Shown here piece after piece: positions 1 to 6,420 of a stretch of 10,826 bases of DNA (position 1 is its first letter; each line of letters starts with the position of its first letter). This DNA is from Scandinavium sp051650185 (GTDB taxonomy: Bacteria; Pseudomonadota; Gammaproteobacteria; Enterobacterales; Enterobacteriaceae). Both the position numbers and the translations under genes were made by a program. The notes beneath the pieces are model-generated. The model searched no databases, was not told the DNA's origin, and saw only the letters and a program-made list of their open reading frames with translations. Where the stretch lies: assembly GCF_051650185.1 (NCBI RefSeq), contig NZ_JBOFIN010000012.1:1-10826 (forward strand), read 5' to 3'.

Positions 1-125
1 ATGCTCGTGAATTAAACTTCGTAATGAATTACGTATGTTCACTCAGAGACTTGGTATTCATTTTTCGTCCGAGGACGTTAAGAATCCATGTCACTTTGAG
101 TGCCCACACAGATTGTCTGATAAAT

Positions 126-137
126 TGTTAAAGAGCA
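126..137 (-). promoter_or_regulatory. boxA antitermination element
   Basis: The minus strand reads TGCTCTTTAACA, the consensus boxA bound by NusB/NusE (S10). Together with NusA, NusG and SuhB this makes RNA polymerase resistant to Rho termination on untranslated rRNA. Its position just downstream of boxB is canonical. Confidence 0.92.
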
Positions 138-140
138 GTT

Positions 141-165
141 GCGACGCGCTTTAGCGCTCTGTCGC
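141..165 (-). promoter_or_regulatory. boxB stem-loop of the rrn antitermination site
   Basis: The minus-strand RNA can fold with outer arms GCGAC/GTCGC and an inner GCGCT-AA-AGCGC stem, separated by a small AGA bulge. It lies immediately upstream of boxA, as in other enterobacterial rrn leaders. In rrn operons boxA is the essential element for Nus-factor antitermination, and boxB contributes less. Confidence 0.85.
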
Positions 166-175
166 GAGGTGGCGT

Positions 176-203
176 ATATTACGCTTTCCTCTTTCAGAGT
201 CAA
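176..203 (-). promoter_or_regulatory. rrn P2 promoter
   Basis: On the minus strand there is a -35 TTGACT (203 to 198) and a -10 TAATAT (181 to 176) with a 16-base spacer, about 108 bases downstream of P1. This tandem arrangement and the surrounding bases match the P2 promoter of E. coli rrn operons. P2 provides the weaker, more constant transcription while P1 responds to growth rate. Confidence 0.92.
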
Positions 204-283
204 CCCTGAATTTCAGGATTTTTTCTCTTCGTTGCTACGACCATCTTGTGAAGTGTTTCACGTTGTCGTCTCAACGGATGCGC

Positions 284-311
284 ATTATAGGGATCCCAAT
301 TTTTTGCACAA
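284..311 (-). promoter_or_regulatory. rrn P1 promoter
   Basis: On the minus strand the -35 element TTGTGC (311 to 306) and a consensus -10 TATAAT (289 to 284) are separated by 16 bases, the short spacer typical of rRNA P1 promoters. The -10 is followed by a GC-rich discriminator (GCGCATCC), the feature linked to ppGpp/DksA control and sensitivity to initiating NTP levels. The A/T-rich stretch upstream (about 312-350) is the expected place for an UP element, and Fis sites would lie further upstream towards yrdA. The discriminator differs slightly from the GCGCCTCC I recall for E. coli rrnD. Confidence 0.93.
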
Positions 312-459
312 CCTTTTTTTTCGATCTTTTTTCTGATAGCTGTTTTTTCATTCTCTTTGTCCAGATCCCATACGATCTGCTGCTTTTTTGAGGTGTGAAA
401 GCCCCGTTTAAGGCCGATAATGGCCGTCATCACCTGCGATCCTTTCTTTAGAGGTAAAC
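312..459. promoter_or_regulatory. Intergenic control region between rrn P1 and yrdA
   Basis: These 148 bases separate the leftward rrn P1 from the rightward yrdA start. The half near P1 is T-rich on the plus strand (A-rich upstream of P1 on the minus strand), fitting an UP element and Fis-binding region. Near yrdA a GATAAT at 416-421 could be a -10 for yrdA, but I see no good -35 at proper spacing. It sits within a short GGCC...GGCC inverted repeat (412-425). The yrdA ribosome site AGAGG precedes its ATG. No gene is seen. Confidence 0.5.
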
Positions 460-1014
460 ATGTCTGCAAATATCCGCCCCTATCAGTCTTTGCGCCCCAC
501 AATGGGTGAACGCGTAATGATCGATTCCACCAGTGTCGTTATCGGCGATGTCCGTCTTGCCGATGATGTCGGCATCTGGCCGCTGGTTGTCATTCGCGGA
601 GACGTTAACCACGTTGCTATTGGCAAACGCACCAACATTCAGGACGGCAGCGTTTTGCATGTCACCCATAAATCGACCACCAACCCGGAAGGCAACCCGC
701 TTATTGTGGGTGAAGATGTGACGGTAGGGCATAAAGTGATGCTGCACGGTTGCGCGATTGGCAATCGCGTTCTGGTGGGAATGGGTTCTATTTTACTGGA
801 CGGCGTTGTCGTAGAAGATGATGTGATGATTGGCGCTGGCAGCCTGGTGCCACAAAACAAACGTCTGGAAAGTGGCTTTCTGTATTTGGGCAGTCCGGTA
901 AAACAGATCCGCCCTTTAAAGGAGAAGGAACTCGAAGGCCTGAAATACTCCGCCAACAACTATGTAAAATGGAAAAATGAATATTTGGATCAGGAAAGCC
1001 AGAACCAGCCCTGA
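460..1014 (+). CDS. yrdA: Gamma-class carbonic anhydrase-like hexapeptide protein YrdA
   Basis: A 184-residue protein, the same length as E. coli YrdA and clearly its ortholog. It belongs to the left-handed beta-helix (hexapeptide repeat) family of gamma-class carbonic anhydrases. Repeats such as IGDVRLADDVGIWP and VGHKVMLHGCAIGNRVLVG run through residues 27-130, followed by a C-terminal helix. Likely metal ligands are His91 and His96 on one strand with His67 or His70 from the neighbouring subunit of a trimer. Enzymatic activity of the E. coli protein is not firmly established, so carbonic anhydrase is a family inference. The ATG at 460 has an AGAGG site 6 bases upstream. It is transcribed away from the rRNA operon, and its 3' end overlaps convergent yrdB by 25 bases. 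Confidence 0.93.
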   Translation: MSANIRPYQSLRPTMGERVMIDSTSVVIGDVRLADDVGIWPLVVIRGDVNHVAIGKRTNIQDGSVLHVTHKSTTNPEGNPLIVGEDVTVGHKVMLHGCAIGNRVLVGMGSILLDGVVVEDDVMIGAGSLVPQNKRLESGFLYLGSPVKQIRPLKEKELEGLKYSANNYVKWKNEYLDQESQNQP

Positions 1015-1247
1015 TCGTCTTCCCGCTGTTCACGGATAGCTTCTTCAGCTTCTTCCTCCAGATCCCAGCGATGCTGGCGAAAGCTCTCCAACCAATGTGC
1101 TGGCGTGCCGCGACCAAAGCGGCGCTCCAGTGATTCCGCCGATAACGCGCACTGCATCTGGAAACCGGAGACTAACGCCGGGAAGAAGATGCACTGTCGG
1201 CGTTCATCCCACTCTTCACGATCGGGAAACAGGATTGTCTGGTTCAC
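990..1247 (-). CDS. yrdB: DUF1488 family protein YrdB
   Basis: An 85-residue protein of unknown function, the same length as E. coli YrdB and similar throughout, especially the SFRQHRWDLEEEAE stretch (residues 55-68) and the acidic, tryptophan-containing C terminus. It belongs to the DUF1488 family, which has no established role. It starts with GTG: the minus strand reads GTGA, sharing bases with the aroE stop codon, so translation is probably coupled to aroE. It is the last gene of the dprA-to-yrdB cluster, and its tail overlaps the tail of convergent yrdA. It is soluble and small, with no signal peptide or membrane segment. Confidence 0.9.
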   Translation of the reverse strand: MNQTILFPDREEWDERRQCIFFPALVSGFQMQCALSAESLERRFGRGTPAHWLESFRQHRWDLEEEAEEAIREQREDDQGWFWLS

Positions 1248-2062
1248 AATGCCAGCTCTTTCTTCAGTGATGCGATCACGGGTGCAATCTCAGGCATCAG
1301 GCCGTGCCAAAGCAATACCGCGTGTGCTGCTTGTGCCACCAACATTCCCAAACCATCCGCACGCTGTCTGGCACCATGCTGTTCACACCAGCTCAGGAAC
1401 GGTGTGTTTCCCTTCTGGTAAAACATGTCATAACAATGAATGCCTGGATGGATGAGTGAAGCAGGGATCGCTGGCACATCCCCCCCGATTCCACTTGAGG
1501 TCGCGTTAATGATCAGATCGAATTCTTCACCCGCCAGTTGATCCATTGCCACCGCCCGGATGCTGCCCGTATGAGCAAAGATCGTTGCCAACTCCTGGGC
1601 TCGCGAGAATGTGCGGTTAGTGATTGTCACCGCACAGTCGAGAGACAGCAGCGGCATGATCACTCCACGAGCCGCGCCACCTGCGCCCACCAGTAGAATA
1701 CGAAATCCTGGTTTGATAAAAGCAAGGCGTTCCAGATCGCTCAGCAAACCGATGCCATCCGTGTTATCGCCGAGCAACCGCCCATCTTCAAGACGCTTGA
1801 GGGTATTAACCGCGCCAGCCATCGCAGCACGCTCCGTCAATTCATCCGCTCGCGAAAATGCTTCTTCTTTGAAGGGCACCGTGACGTTACAGCCCTTTCC
1901 ACCAGCAGCCATAAAGGTATCCAGGGCTGCATTAAAGGCTTCCCTTGGAGCAAGCACACGACCATAAGGATGTTCAATGTTCAGCTGCAGTGCGAATTGC
2001 TGATGAATAAAAGGAGATTTGCTATGCGCAATCGGATTGCCAAAAACTGCATACGGTTCCAT
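1244..2062 (-). CDS. aroE: Shikimate dehydrogenase (NADP+) AroE
   Basis: AroE reduces 3-dehydroshikimate to shikimate with NADPH, the fourth step of the shikimate pathway towards chorismate and aromatic amino acids, in the cytoplasm. The 272 residues match the E. coli enzyme in length and order. The N-terminal substrate domain has the shikimate-binding Ser14 and Ser16 (AHSKSP), catalytic Lys65 (NVTVPFKEEA), Asn86 and Asp102 (GDNTDG). The Rossmann domain has GAGGAARG from about residue 126 and NRT at 149-151, which reads the NADP phosphate. The ATG start lies 4 bases after the tsaC stop with a GTGAGG-like ribosome site, and its TGA overlaps the GTG of yrdB. It is part of a dense minus-strand operon. 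Confidence 0.97.
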   Translation of the reverse strand: MEPYAVFGNPIAHSKSPFIHQQFALQLNIEHPYGRVLAPREAFNAALDTFMAAGGKGCNVTVPFKEEAFSRADELTERAAMAGAVNTLKRLEDGRLLGDNTDGIGLLSDLERLAFIKPGFRILLVGAGGAARGVIMPLLSLDCAVTITNRTFSRAQELATIFAHTGSIRAVAMDQLAGEEFDLIINATSSGIGGDVPAIPASLIHPGIHCYDMFYQKGNTPFLSWCEQHGARQRADGLGMLVAQAAHAVLLWHGLMPEIAPVIASLKKELAL

Positions 2063-2066
2063 AACC

Positions 2067-2639
2067 TCACCCCTGGCGAAAAAGTTCGCCCGTCAGGGCA
2101 TCGCGAATTTCGGAAGGATTGAGCCGACCGCCGGTTTCTCCCACCACAACAGGGAACGCTTCACCAAATTGGGCAACCACTTCAGTAGTCGTCCGACATG
2201 GAGGTTGTCCCGTCAGATTTGCGCTGGTTGAAACCAATGGCTTGCCATACGCCTTGCACAGTTCAACCACCAGCGGATGGTCGGTAACGCGTACAGCCAG
2301 GGAATCAAAACGCCCGGTCAGCCAACGTGGTGTTGAGAGGCGAGCAGGGAAAACAAACGTCACCGGCCCCGGCCATTTCGAGAAAACGGCTTCGCGCTGT
2401 GCATCGGACAGCATCGAATCGTCAATATAAGGTTTGAGTTGCTCGTAATCAGCCGCGATGAGGATTAACCCTTTTTCGACAGGCCTCTGCTTTATTTCAA
2501 GCAAGCGCATGACGGCAGTTTCGCTGTCCGGATCGCAGCCAACACCAAAAACAGCTTCAGTAGGATAAGCGATGACTTCTTTGTTTTTTAGCGCGATGAG
2601 AGCTTTCGTCACGCTTTCTGTTTGCAGGTTATTGTTCAC
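2067..2639 (-). CDS. tsaC: Threonylcarbamoyl-AMP synthase TsaC
   Basis: TsaC (formerly YrdC/RimN) makes threonylcarbamoyl-AMP from threonine, bicarbonate and ATP. TsaD, TsaB and TsaE then transfer the group to A37 of ANN-decoding tRNAs (t6A). The 190-residue protein shows the Sua5/YrdC fold signatures: YPTEAVFGVGCDP from residue 25, Lys50-Gln-Arg52 in the KQRP motif, and STSAN at 137-141. It lacks the extra C-terminal Sua5 domain. I chose the GTG at 2639 because it gives the E. coli length and N terminus (MNNNLQ). It forms a GTGA overlap with the yrdD stop; an ATG 30 bases upstream would add ten residues lying inside yrdD. It is usually essential in E. coli. Confidence 0.96.
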   Translation of the reverse strand: MNNNLQTESVTKALIALKNKEVIAYPTEAVFGVGCDPDSETAVMRLLEIKQRPVEKGLILIAADYEQLKPYIDDSMLSDAQREAVFSKWPGPVTFVFPARLSTPRWLTGRFDSLAVRVTDHPLVVELCKAYGKPLVSTSANLTGQPPCRTTTEVVAQFGEAFPVVVGETGGRLNPSEIRDALTGELFRQG

Positions 2640-3184
2640 TGATCTTTCGCCGGAACCGGCTTTCCACATTGTTTACTGGCACAGAAAAGCTTCACGCCTT
2701 GCGCCGTTTTCTTTTCGATAAGCAGCGGATAATGACACGTCGGGCATTCACCCACTGCCGGTTTGAAATTCAGGACAAACTGGCAATCAGGATAGCGATC
2801 GCAAGAATGAAAGGTTTTACCATAACGAGAGCGACGCTGTACCAGATGTCCTTCGTCGCACTGCGGGCAGGCGATGGCAGTATCATCCGGTTTATCAATG
2901 ATTTCGGTATGCTGACAGGCGGGATACTGGCTACAGCCAATAAACATGCCGAAACGCCCCTGTCGCAGCACCAGCTCAGCGCCGCACTTCGGGCAAAGTT
3001 GGCCTTCCAGAACTTTAACAATATGCCCGTCCGCCTGACTTTTCAGGGGACGCACATAGTCACATTCCGGATAATGGGAACAACCAAGAAAGGGCCCGTG
3101 TTTGCCGGACCGGATAACGAGTGGAGCCCCGCACTGTGGGCAGGGCTCGTTTTTAGGCACCGAAAACAGTGCTGATTTGGCCAT
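2636..3184 (-). CDS. yrdD: Topoisomerase-type zinc-ribbon protein YrdD
   Basis: A 182-residue protein made almost wholly of four zinc ribbons of the kind at the C terminus of bacterial topoisomerase I, with no topoisomerase catalytic domain. The cysteine quartets are C15/C18/C35/C41, C64/C67/C84/C90, C106/C109/C128/C134 and C147/C150/C168/C173. The repeated GxFxGCxxYPxC pattern is plain in the first two ribbons, with variants in the third and fourth. Such ribbons bind single-stranded DNA in topoisomerase I, so nucleic acid binding is inferred; the cellular role is not established to my knowledge. The ATG at 3184 has an AAGAG ribosome site. It follows smg by 27 bases, and its TGA overlaps the tsaC GTG, so the two are probably translationally coupled. 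Confidence 0.93.
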   Translation of the reverse strand: MAKSALFSVPKNEPCPQCGAPLVIRSGKHGPFLGCSHYPECDYVRPLKSQADGHIVKVLEGQLCPKCGAELVLRQGRFGMFIGCSQYPACQHTEIIDKPDDTAIACPQCDEGHLVQRRSRYGKTFHSCDRYPDCQFVLNFKPAVGECPTCHYPLLIEKKTAQGVKLFCASKQCGKPVPAKDQ

Positions 3185-3211
3185 AACAACTCTTGTCGCT
3201 ACACAATGGAA

Positions 3212-3685
3212 TTAATGCAGCATACCGTCATTTACTTCGAAGAGTAATTCTTCCATTTGCTGATAGGCATTTTCACAGCCTGGAATGTTAAACAGCACCA
3301 TCAGAATGACCCACTTCAGGTCTTCCAGTTCAAACTCTGTGGCATCCAGCGCCATGACGCGTTCGATAACCATTTCACGCGTTTCGAGGTTTAGCACCTG
3401 AATCTGCTCCAGGAATAACAAGAATCCCCGGCAACTGGCATCCAGCCTTTGGCACTCTTCTGCGGTATAGATACGCACAGAGAGCGGATCAGAAGCCAGC
3501 TGCATCGGCTCGGCGAGCCCTTCCTGATAGTCAGCCAGCTTTTCCAGCCAAAGTAGCGCGTTGTAGATATCTTCACGATCAAAACCGGCGTCGGTGAGAT
3601 CCCGAGTCAGTTTGTCCTGGTCCACCCGCATTTCTGCTTCGTTATGGATGTAAGTCTCAAACAAATACATCAGTACGTCGAACAT
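3212..3685 (-). CDS. smg: DUF494 family protein Smg
   Basis: A 157-residue acidic, mostly helical protein identical in length to E. coli Smg, with long stretches conserved, such as LETREMVIERVMALD and LKWVILMVLFNIPGCENAY. It belongs to DUF494, whose molecular function is unknown; it is found next to dprA in many gammaproteobacteria. The ATG at 3685 lies inside the end of dprA and has a strong GGAGG ribosome site about 8 bases upstream. The reading frames overlap by 29 bases, so the two are co-transcribed. No signal peptide or convincing membrane span is seen. Confidence 0.94.
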   Translation of the reverse strand: MFDVLMYLFETYIHNEAEMRVDQDKLTRDLTDAGFDREDIYNALLWLEKLADYQEGLAEPMQLASDPLSVRIYTAEECQRLDASCRGFLLFLEQIQVLNLETREMVIERVMALDATEFELEDLKWVILMVLFNIPGCENAYQQMEELLFEVNDGMLH

Positions 3686-4781
3686 GGCATGCCCTCCTCA
3701 ATCGGACATAGCCGCCGGGTACAGCTGCGATCCACCCTGCTAACTCCAGTTCGAGTAATTGAGCTACCGTCACTGGCACAGGTTGGCCGGCACGTTCAGC
3801 GACAACGTCAACAGGTGTTACCTCATCTCCTACGTTAGCCAGGAGCTCCGGAAATGGCAATGCCGTGAGCTCCCTATCCGGGGAATAATTTGAATTTTCA
3901 GTCTCATCTGGCAACGGATACCGCCCATATTGCAAATTTTCCAGAATATCCTCGACAGTGGTCACTGGCGTGGCGCCCTGTTTAATCAGCCAGTGCGGCC
4001 CTTCTGAACCCGGATTCCCCAGCGGCCCTGGCAGGGCGAAAACTTCCCGTCCTTGTTCCAGAGCCGTTCGGGCAGTCACGAGCGAACCACTTTTTATTGC
4101 GGCTTCAATGACCAGCACACCGCAACTCAGACCGCTGATGATGCGATTACGACGGGGAAAATTGGCGGGCCAGGGAGGCTGAGCCAATGGAAACTCGCTG
4201 ACCAGTGCTCCGCCACTCTCAAGAATGCGCTGACTCAAGGAAGCATGGCGGCGTGGGTAGGTATGAAAAAGGCCGTTCCCCAGTACAGCAATGGTTTTCC
4301 CTGAAGCGGTGAGTGTTGCTCGATGGGCTATGCCATCAATACCCAACGCTAGCCCGCTGGTAATCGTGAACCCTTTGCGTGACAGCGCTTCACTAAACGC
4401 GGTTCCCCAGCGTTCACCGTACCAGGAATGATTACGGCTGCCGACAATGGCTAACTGTACAGAAGAGAGCAAAGTGACATCCCCGGCGACAAATAACGCA
4501 ACGGGATAATCTGTTGTCGCTCGTAATGCAGAGGGAAAAGCAGGATCGTTTGCGGTAAGCAGAAAATGATGGGGCTCTGCCAGCCAGGCCTGCGTCTGCG
4601 ACAACTCTCGCTCTGAGAGGGAGAAAAACTGCTGAATTTGCTTTGCCGTCAACCCCTTCGCTTGCAGCCGTTCGGCGTCAATGGTTTCAGTATGACTGAG
4701 CTGATTTAGCAAGGCGGAAGAGATATCCCCATAGACACTATTCACTGTCATCAGGCGAAGCACTATTTCTGTGGGTGTCAT
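3657..4781 (-). CDS. dprA: DNA-processing protein DprA (Smf)
   Basis: DprA binds incoming single-stranded DNA and loads RecA during natural transformation; enterobacteria keep the gene although most are not readily transformable. The chosen start gives 374 residues, the E. coli Smf length. A variable N-terminal region (SAM-like, about 1-80) precedes the Rossmann-like core with VGSRNHSWYGERWG, SGLALGIDGIAH, NFPRRNRIISGLS, SGSLVTARTALEQGREVFALPG and GSEGPHWLIKQGA. A C-terminal winged-helix-like domain runs over about the last 65 residues, very close to E. coli. The ATG at 4781 has AAGGGG seven bases upstream, better than the extension to 4814. The core motif reads GLALGID where E. coli has GLARGID. 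It heads the minus-strand cluster, divergent from def. Confidence 0.95.
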   Translation of the reverse strand: MTPTEIVLRLMTVNSVYGDISSALLNQLSHTETIDAERLQAKGLTAKQIQQFFSLSERELSQTQAWLAEPHHFLLTANDPAFPSALRATTDYPVALFVAGDVTLLSSVQLAIVGSRNHSWYGERWGTAFSEALSRKGFTITSGLALGIDGIAHRATLTASGKTIAVLGNGLFHTYPRRHASLSQRILESGGALVSEFPLAQPPWPANFPRRNRIISGLSCGVLVIEAAIKSGSLVTARTALEQGREVFALPGPLGNPGSEGPHWLIKQGATPVTTVEDILENLQYGRYPLPDETENSNYSPDRELTALPFPELLANVGDEVTPVDVVAERAGQPVPVTVAQLLELELAGWIAAVPGGYVRLRRACHVRRTDVFV

Positions 4782-4911
4782 CCTTTGTCCCCTTGCCACA
4801 AGCACGTTGAGCAATCTTTGCGATTGGTCACTGATGCTGTCAATCAGAGGGGGATTTGTCTAGAATAGAGGTAATAATCTTTCCAACTCCTGAACACAAC
4901 TCTGGATAATT
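4782..4911. promoter_or_regulatory. Divergent promoter region between dprA and def
   Basis: These 130 bases separate two divergent operons. Rightward (def), a plausible -10 TAGAAT at 4861-4866 pairs with a weak -35 CTGTCA at 4837-4842 and an 18-base spacer. Leftward (dprA), a perfect minus-strand -35 TTGACA (4843 to 4838) has only a weak -10 AAAGAT (4819 to 4814) at 18 bases. The two candidate -35 boxes thus lie on the same bases. These are sequence predictions only. Confidence 0.4.
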
Positions 4912-5421
4912 ATGTCAGTTTTGCAAGTGTTACATATCCCGGACGAGCGTCTTCGCAAAATCGCTGAACCGGTTAAAGAAGTGAATGCAGAAATTCAGCG
5001 TATCGTTGACGATATGTTTGACACCATGTACGCCGAAGAAGGCATTGGCCTGGCGGCTACGCAGGTGGATATTCATCAGCGCATCATCGTCATTGATGTC
5101 TCTGAAAACCGTGATGAGCAACTGGTGTTGATCAACCCTGAACTGCTGGAGAAAGAAGGCGAAACCGGGATTGAAGAAGGTTGCCTGTCGATTCCTGAAC
5201 AACGCGCTCTGGTGCCGCGTGCTGAGAAAGTGAAAATCCGTGCGCTCAACCGCGAAGGTAAAGCGTTCGAACTGGAAGCTGATGGCCTGCTGGCTATCTG
5301 TATTCAGCACGAGATGGATCATCTGGTGGGCAAACTGTTCATCGACTATCTGTCACCGCTGAAACAGCAGCGCATCCGCCAGAAAGTTGAGAAACTGGAT
5401 CGCTTAAACGCCCGCGCTTAA
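4912..5421 (+). CDS. def: Peptide deformylase Def
   Basis: Def removes the formyl group from the N-terminal methionine of nascent proteins at the ribosome exit, the step before methionine aminopeptidase. The 169-residue protein is nearly identical to the E. coli enzyme. The three family motifs are present: GIGLAATQ (44-51), EGCLS (89-93, metal ligand Cys91) and HEMDH (133-137, metal ligands His133 and His137, catalytic Glu134), counting the initiator Met. The native metal is Fe2+. The C-terminal helix, rich in basic and glutamine residues, is the ribosome-binding helix in E. coli. It is first in the def-fmt-rsmB-trkA cluster. The fmt start follows 14 bases after its stop. Confidence 0.98.
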   Translation: MSVLQVLHIPDERLRKIAEPVKEVNAEIQRIVDDMFDTMYAEEGIGLAATQVDIHQRIIVIDVSENRDEQLVLINPELLEKEGETGIEEGCLSIPEQRALVPRAEKVKIRALNREGKAFELEADGLLAICIQHEMDHLVGKLFIDYLSPLKQQRIRQKVEKLDRLNARA

Positions 5422-5435
5422 GGATAAGAACACTC

Positions 5436-6383
5436 GTGTCAGAATCACTTCGCATTATTTTCGCAGGTACCCCTGACTTTGCAGCGCGTCATCTTGACGC
5501 GCTGTTGTCTTCAGGGCACCAGATTGTGGGCGTTTTCACCCAGCCCGACCGCCCGGCTGGTCGCGGTAAAAAGCTTATGCCTTCACCGGTAAAAGTTCTG
5601 GCTGAAGAGAAAGGTCTGCCGGTTTTCCAGCCCGCGTCACTTCGCCCGCAGGAAAACCAGCAGCTCGTTGCCGGGCTTAACGCCGACGTAATGGTCGTCG
5701 TTGCCTACGGTCTTATCCTGCCCAAAGCGGTACTGGATATGCCGCGCCTCGGCTGTATCAATGTGCATGGCTCGCTGCTCCCGCGCTGGCGTGGTGCGGC
5801 ACCTATTCAACGTTCTTTGTGGGCGGGTGATGCTGAAACGGGCGTCACTATCATGCAAATGGACGTCGGTCTGGATACCGGAGATATGCTCCACAAGCTC
5901 TCCTGCCCGATAACAGCAGAAGACACGAGCGGCTCTTTGTACGACAAGCTCGCTGAGCTTGGCCCGAAAGGACTGACCGAAACGCTGCAACAGCTGGCAA
6001 GCGGTACAGCAAAACCTGAAGTTCAGGATGAAGCTCAGGTTACACACGCTGAAAAGCTCAGCAAAGAAGAAGCCCGCGTTGACTGGTCACTTTCTGCCGC
6101 ACAGCTTGAACGCTGCGTCCGTGCTTTCAATCCATGGCCGATGAGTTGGCTTGAGATTGACGGGCAGCCGGTAAAAATCTGGCAGGCCAGCGTCATCAAC
6201 GAAAAAACGAATGCCCAGCCAGGCACCATTCTGGATGTCAGCAAGCAAGGTATTCAGGTGGCGACCGCGGATGGCATTCTGAATCTTCAATCGCTACAGC
6301 CTGCGGGCAAAAAAGCGATGAGCGCTCAGGATCTGTTAAATTCACGTCGGGAATGGTTTATTCCCGGCAACCGTCTCGCCTGA
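5436..6383 (+). CDS. fmt: Methionyl-tRNA formyltransferase Fmt
   Basis: Fmt transfers a formyl group from 10-formyltetrahydrofolate to Met-tRNA(fMet), making the initiator for bacterial translation; it is the functional partner of the preceding def gene. The 315 residues match E. coli Fmt. The N-terminal Rossmann formyltransferase domain (about 1-190) carries the catalytic triad Asn109, His111 and Asp147, the SLLPRWRGAAPIQ signature (114-126), and the basic insertion loop near 40-50 (PAGRGKKLMPSP) used to recognise the tRNA acceptor. The C-terminal beta-barrel (about 210-315) helps bind tRNA. The start is GTG at 5436, also used by E. coli, with AAGGA about 11 bases upstream. A hairpin follows its stop, before rsmB. 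Confidence 0.97.
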   Translation: MSESLRIIFAGTPDFAARHLDALLSSGHQIVGVFTQPDRPAGRGKKLMPSPVKVLAEEKGLPVFQPASLRPQENQQLVAGLNADVMVVVAYGLILPKAVLDMPRLGCINVHGSLLPRWRGAAPIQRSLWAGDAETGVTIMQMDVGLDTGDMLHKLSCPITAEDTSGSLYDKLAELGPKGLTETLQQLASGTAKPEVQDEAQVTHAEKLSKEEARVDWSLSAAQLERCVRAFNPWPMSWLEIDGQPVKIWQASVINEKTNAQPGTILDVSKQGIQVATADGILNLQSLQPAGKKAMSAQDLLNSRREWFIPGNRLA

Positions 6384-6398
6384 CGGTTCTCATTTCAA

Positions 6399-6420
6399 GC
6401 CCGGTACTGCCGGGCCTTTT
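6399..6420 (+). terminator. Hairpin with T-run between fmt and rsmB
   Basis: A perfect six-base stem GCCCGG/CCGGGC with the five-base loop TACTG is followed by C, TTTT, CA and TTTTT. It lies in the 50-base gap between the fmt stop and the rsmB ATG. It resembles a short intrinsic terminator. Because rsmB has no obvious other promoter close by, it may act as a partial terminator or a processing or stability element within the operon. Its last T-run ends a few bases before the rsmB start. Confidence 0.55.

Larger units (their letters stand above)
1..275 (-). other. rRNA operon 5' leader (pre-16S leader), partial
   Basis: This non-coding stretch, read on the minus strand, matches the leader between the promoters and the 16S gene of enterobacterial rrn operons. 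It contains the boxB stem-loop, boxA, the run downstream of boxA resembling the known leader, and a short stem with arms at 66-70 and 73-77. The left edge reads like the last bases before mature 16S, so the 16S gene itself is outside the window. In E. coli the rrnD operon lies at exactly this position next to yrdA. The RNA is transcribed leftwards, with the P1 start expected near 275, and is later removed by RNase III and other nucleases. No protein-coding gene is supported here. Confidence 0.9.

Noticed and set aside
139..336. 65-residue open frame over the rrn promoters and leader on the plus strand
   Set aside because: It lies across recognised rrn P1, P2 and boxB, has no ribosome site and no family resemblance.
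200..502. 100-residue minus-strand frame spanning the rrn P1 region into yrdA
   Set aside because: It runs over promoter elements and the yrdA start; no ribosome site or recognisable domain.
2640..2669. Longer tsaC start (ten extra residues)
   Set aside because: The extension lies inside yrdD, while the GTG at 2639 gives the known TsaC N terminus and a GTGA junction.
4782..4814. Longer dprA start (11 extra residues)
   Set aside because: The ATG at 4781 matches the family length of 374 and has AAGGGG seven bases upstream.
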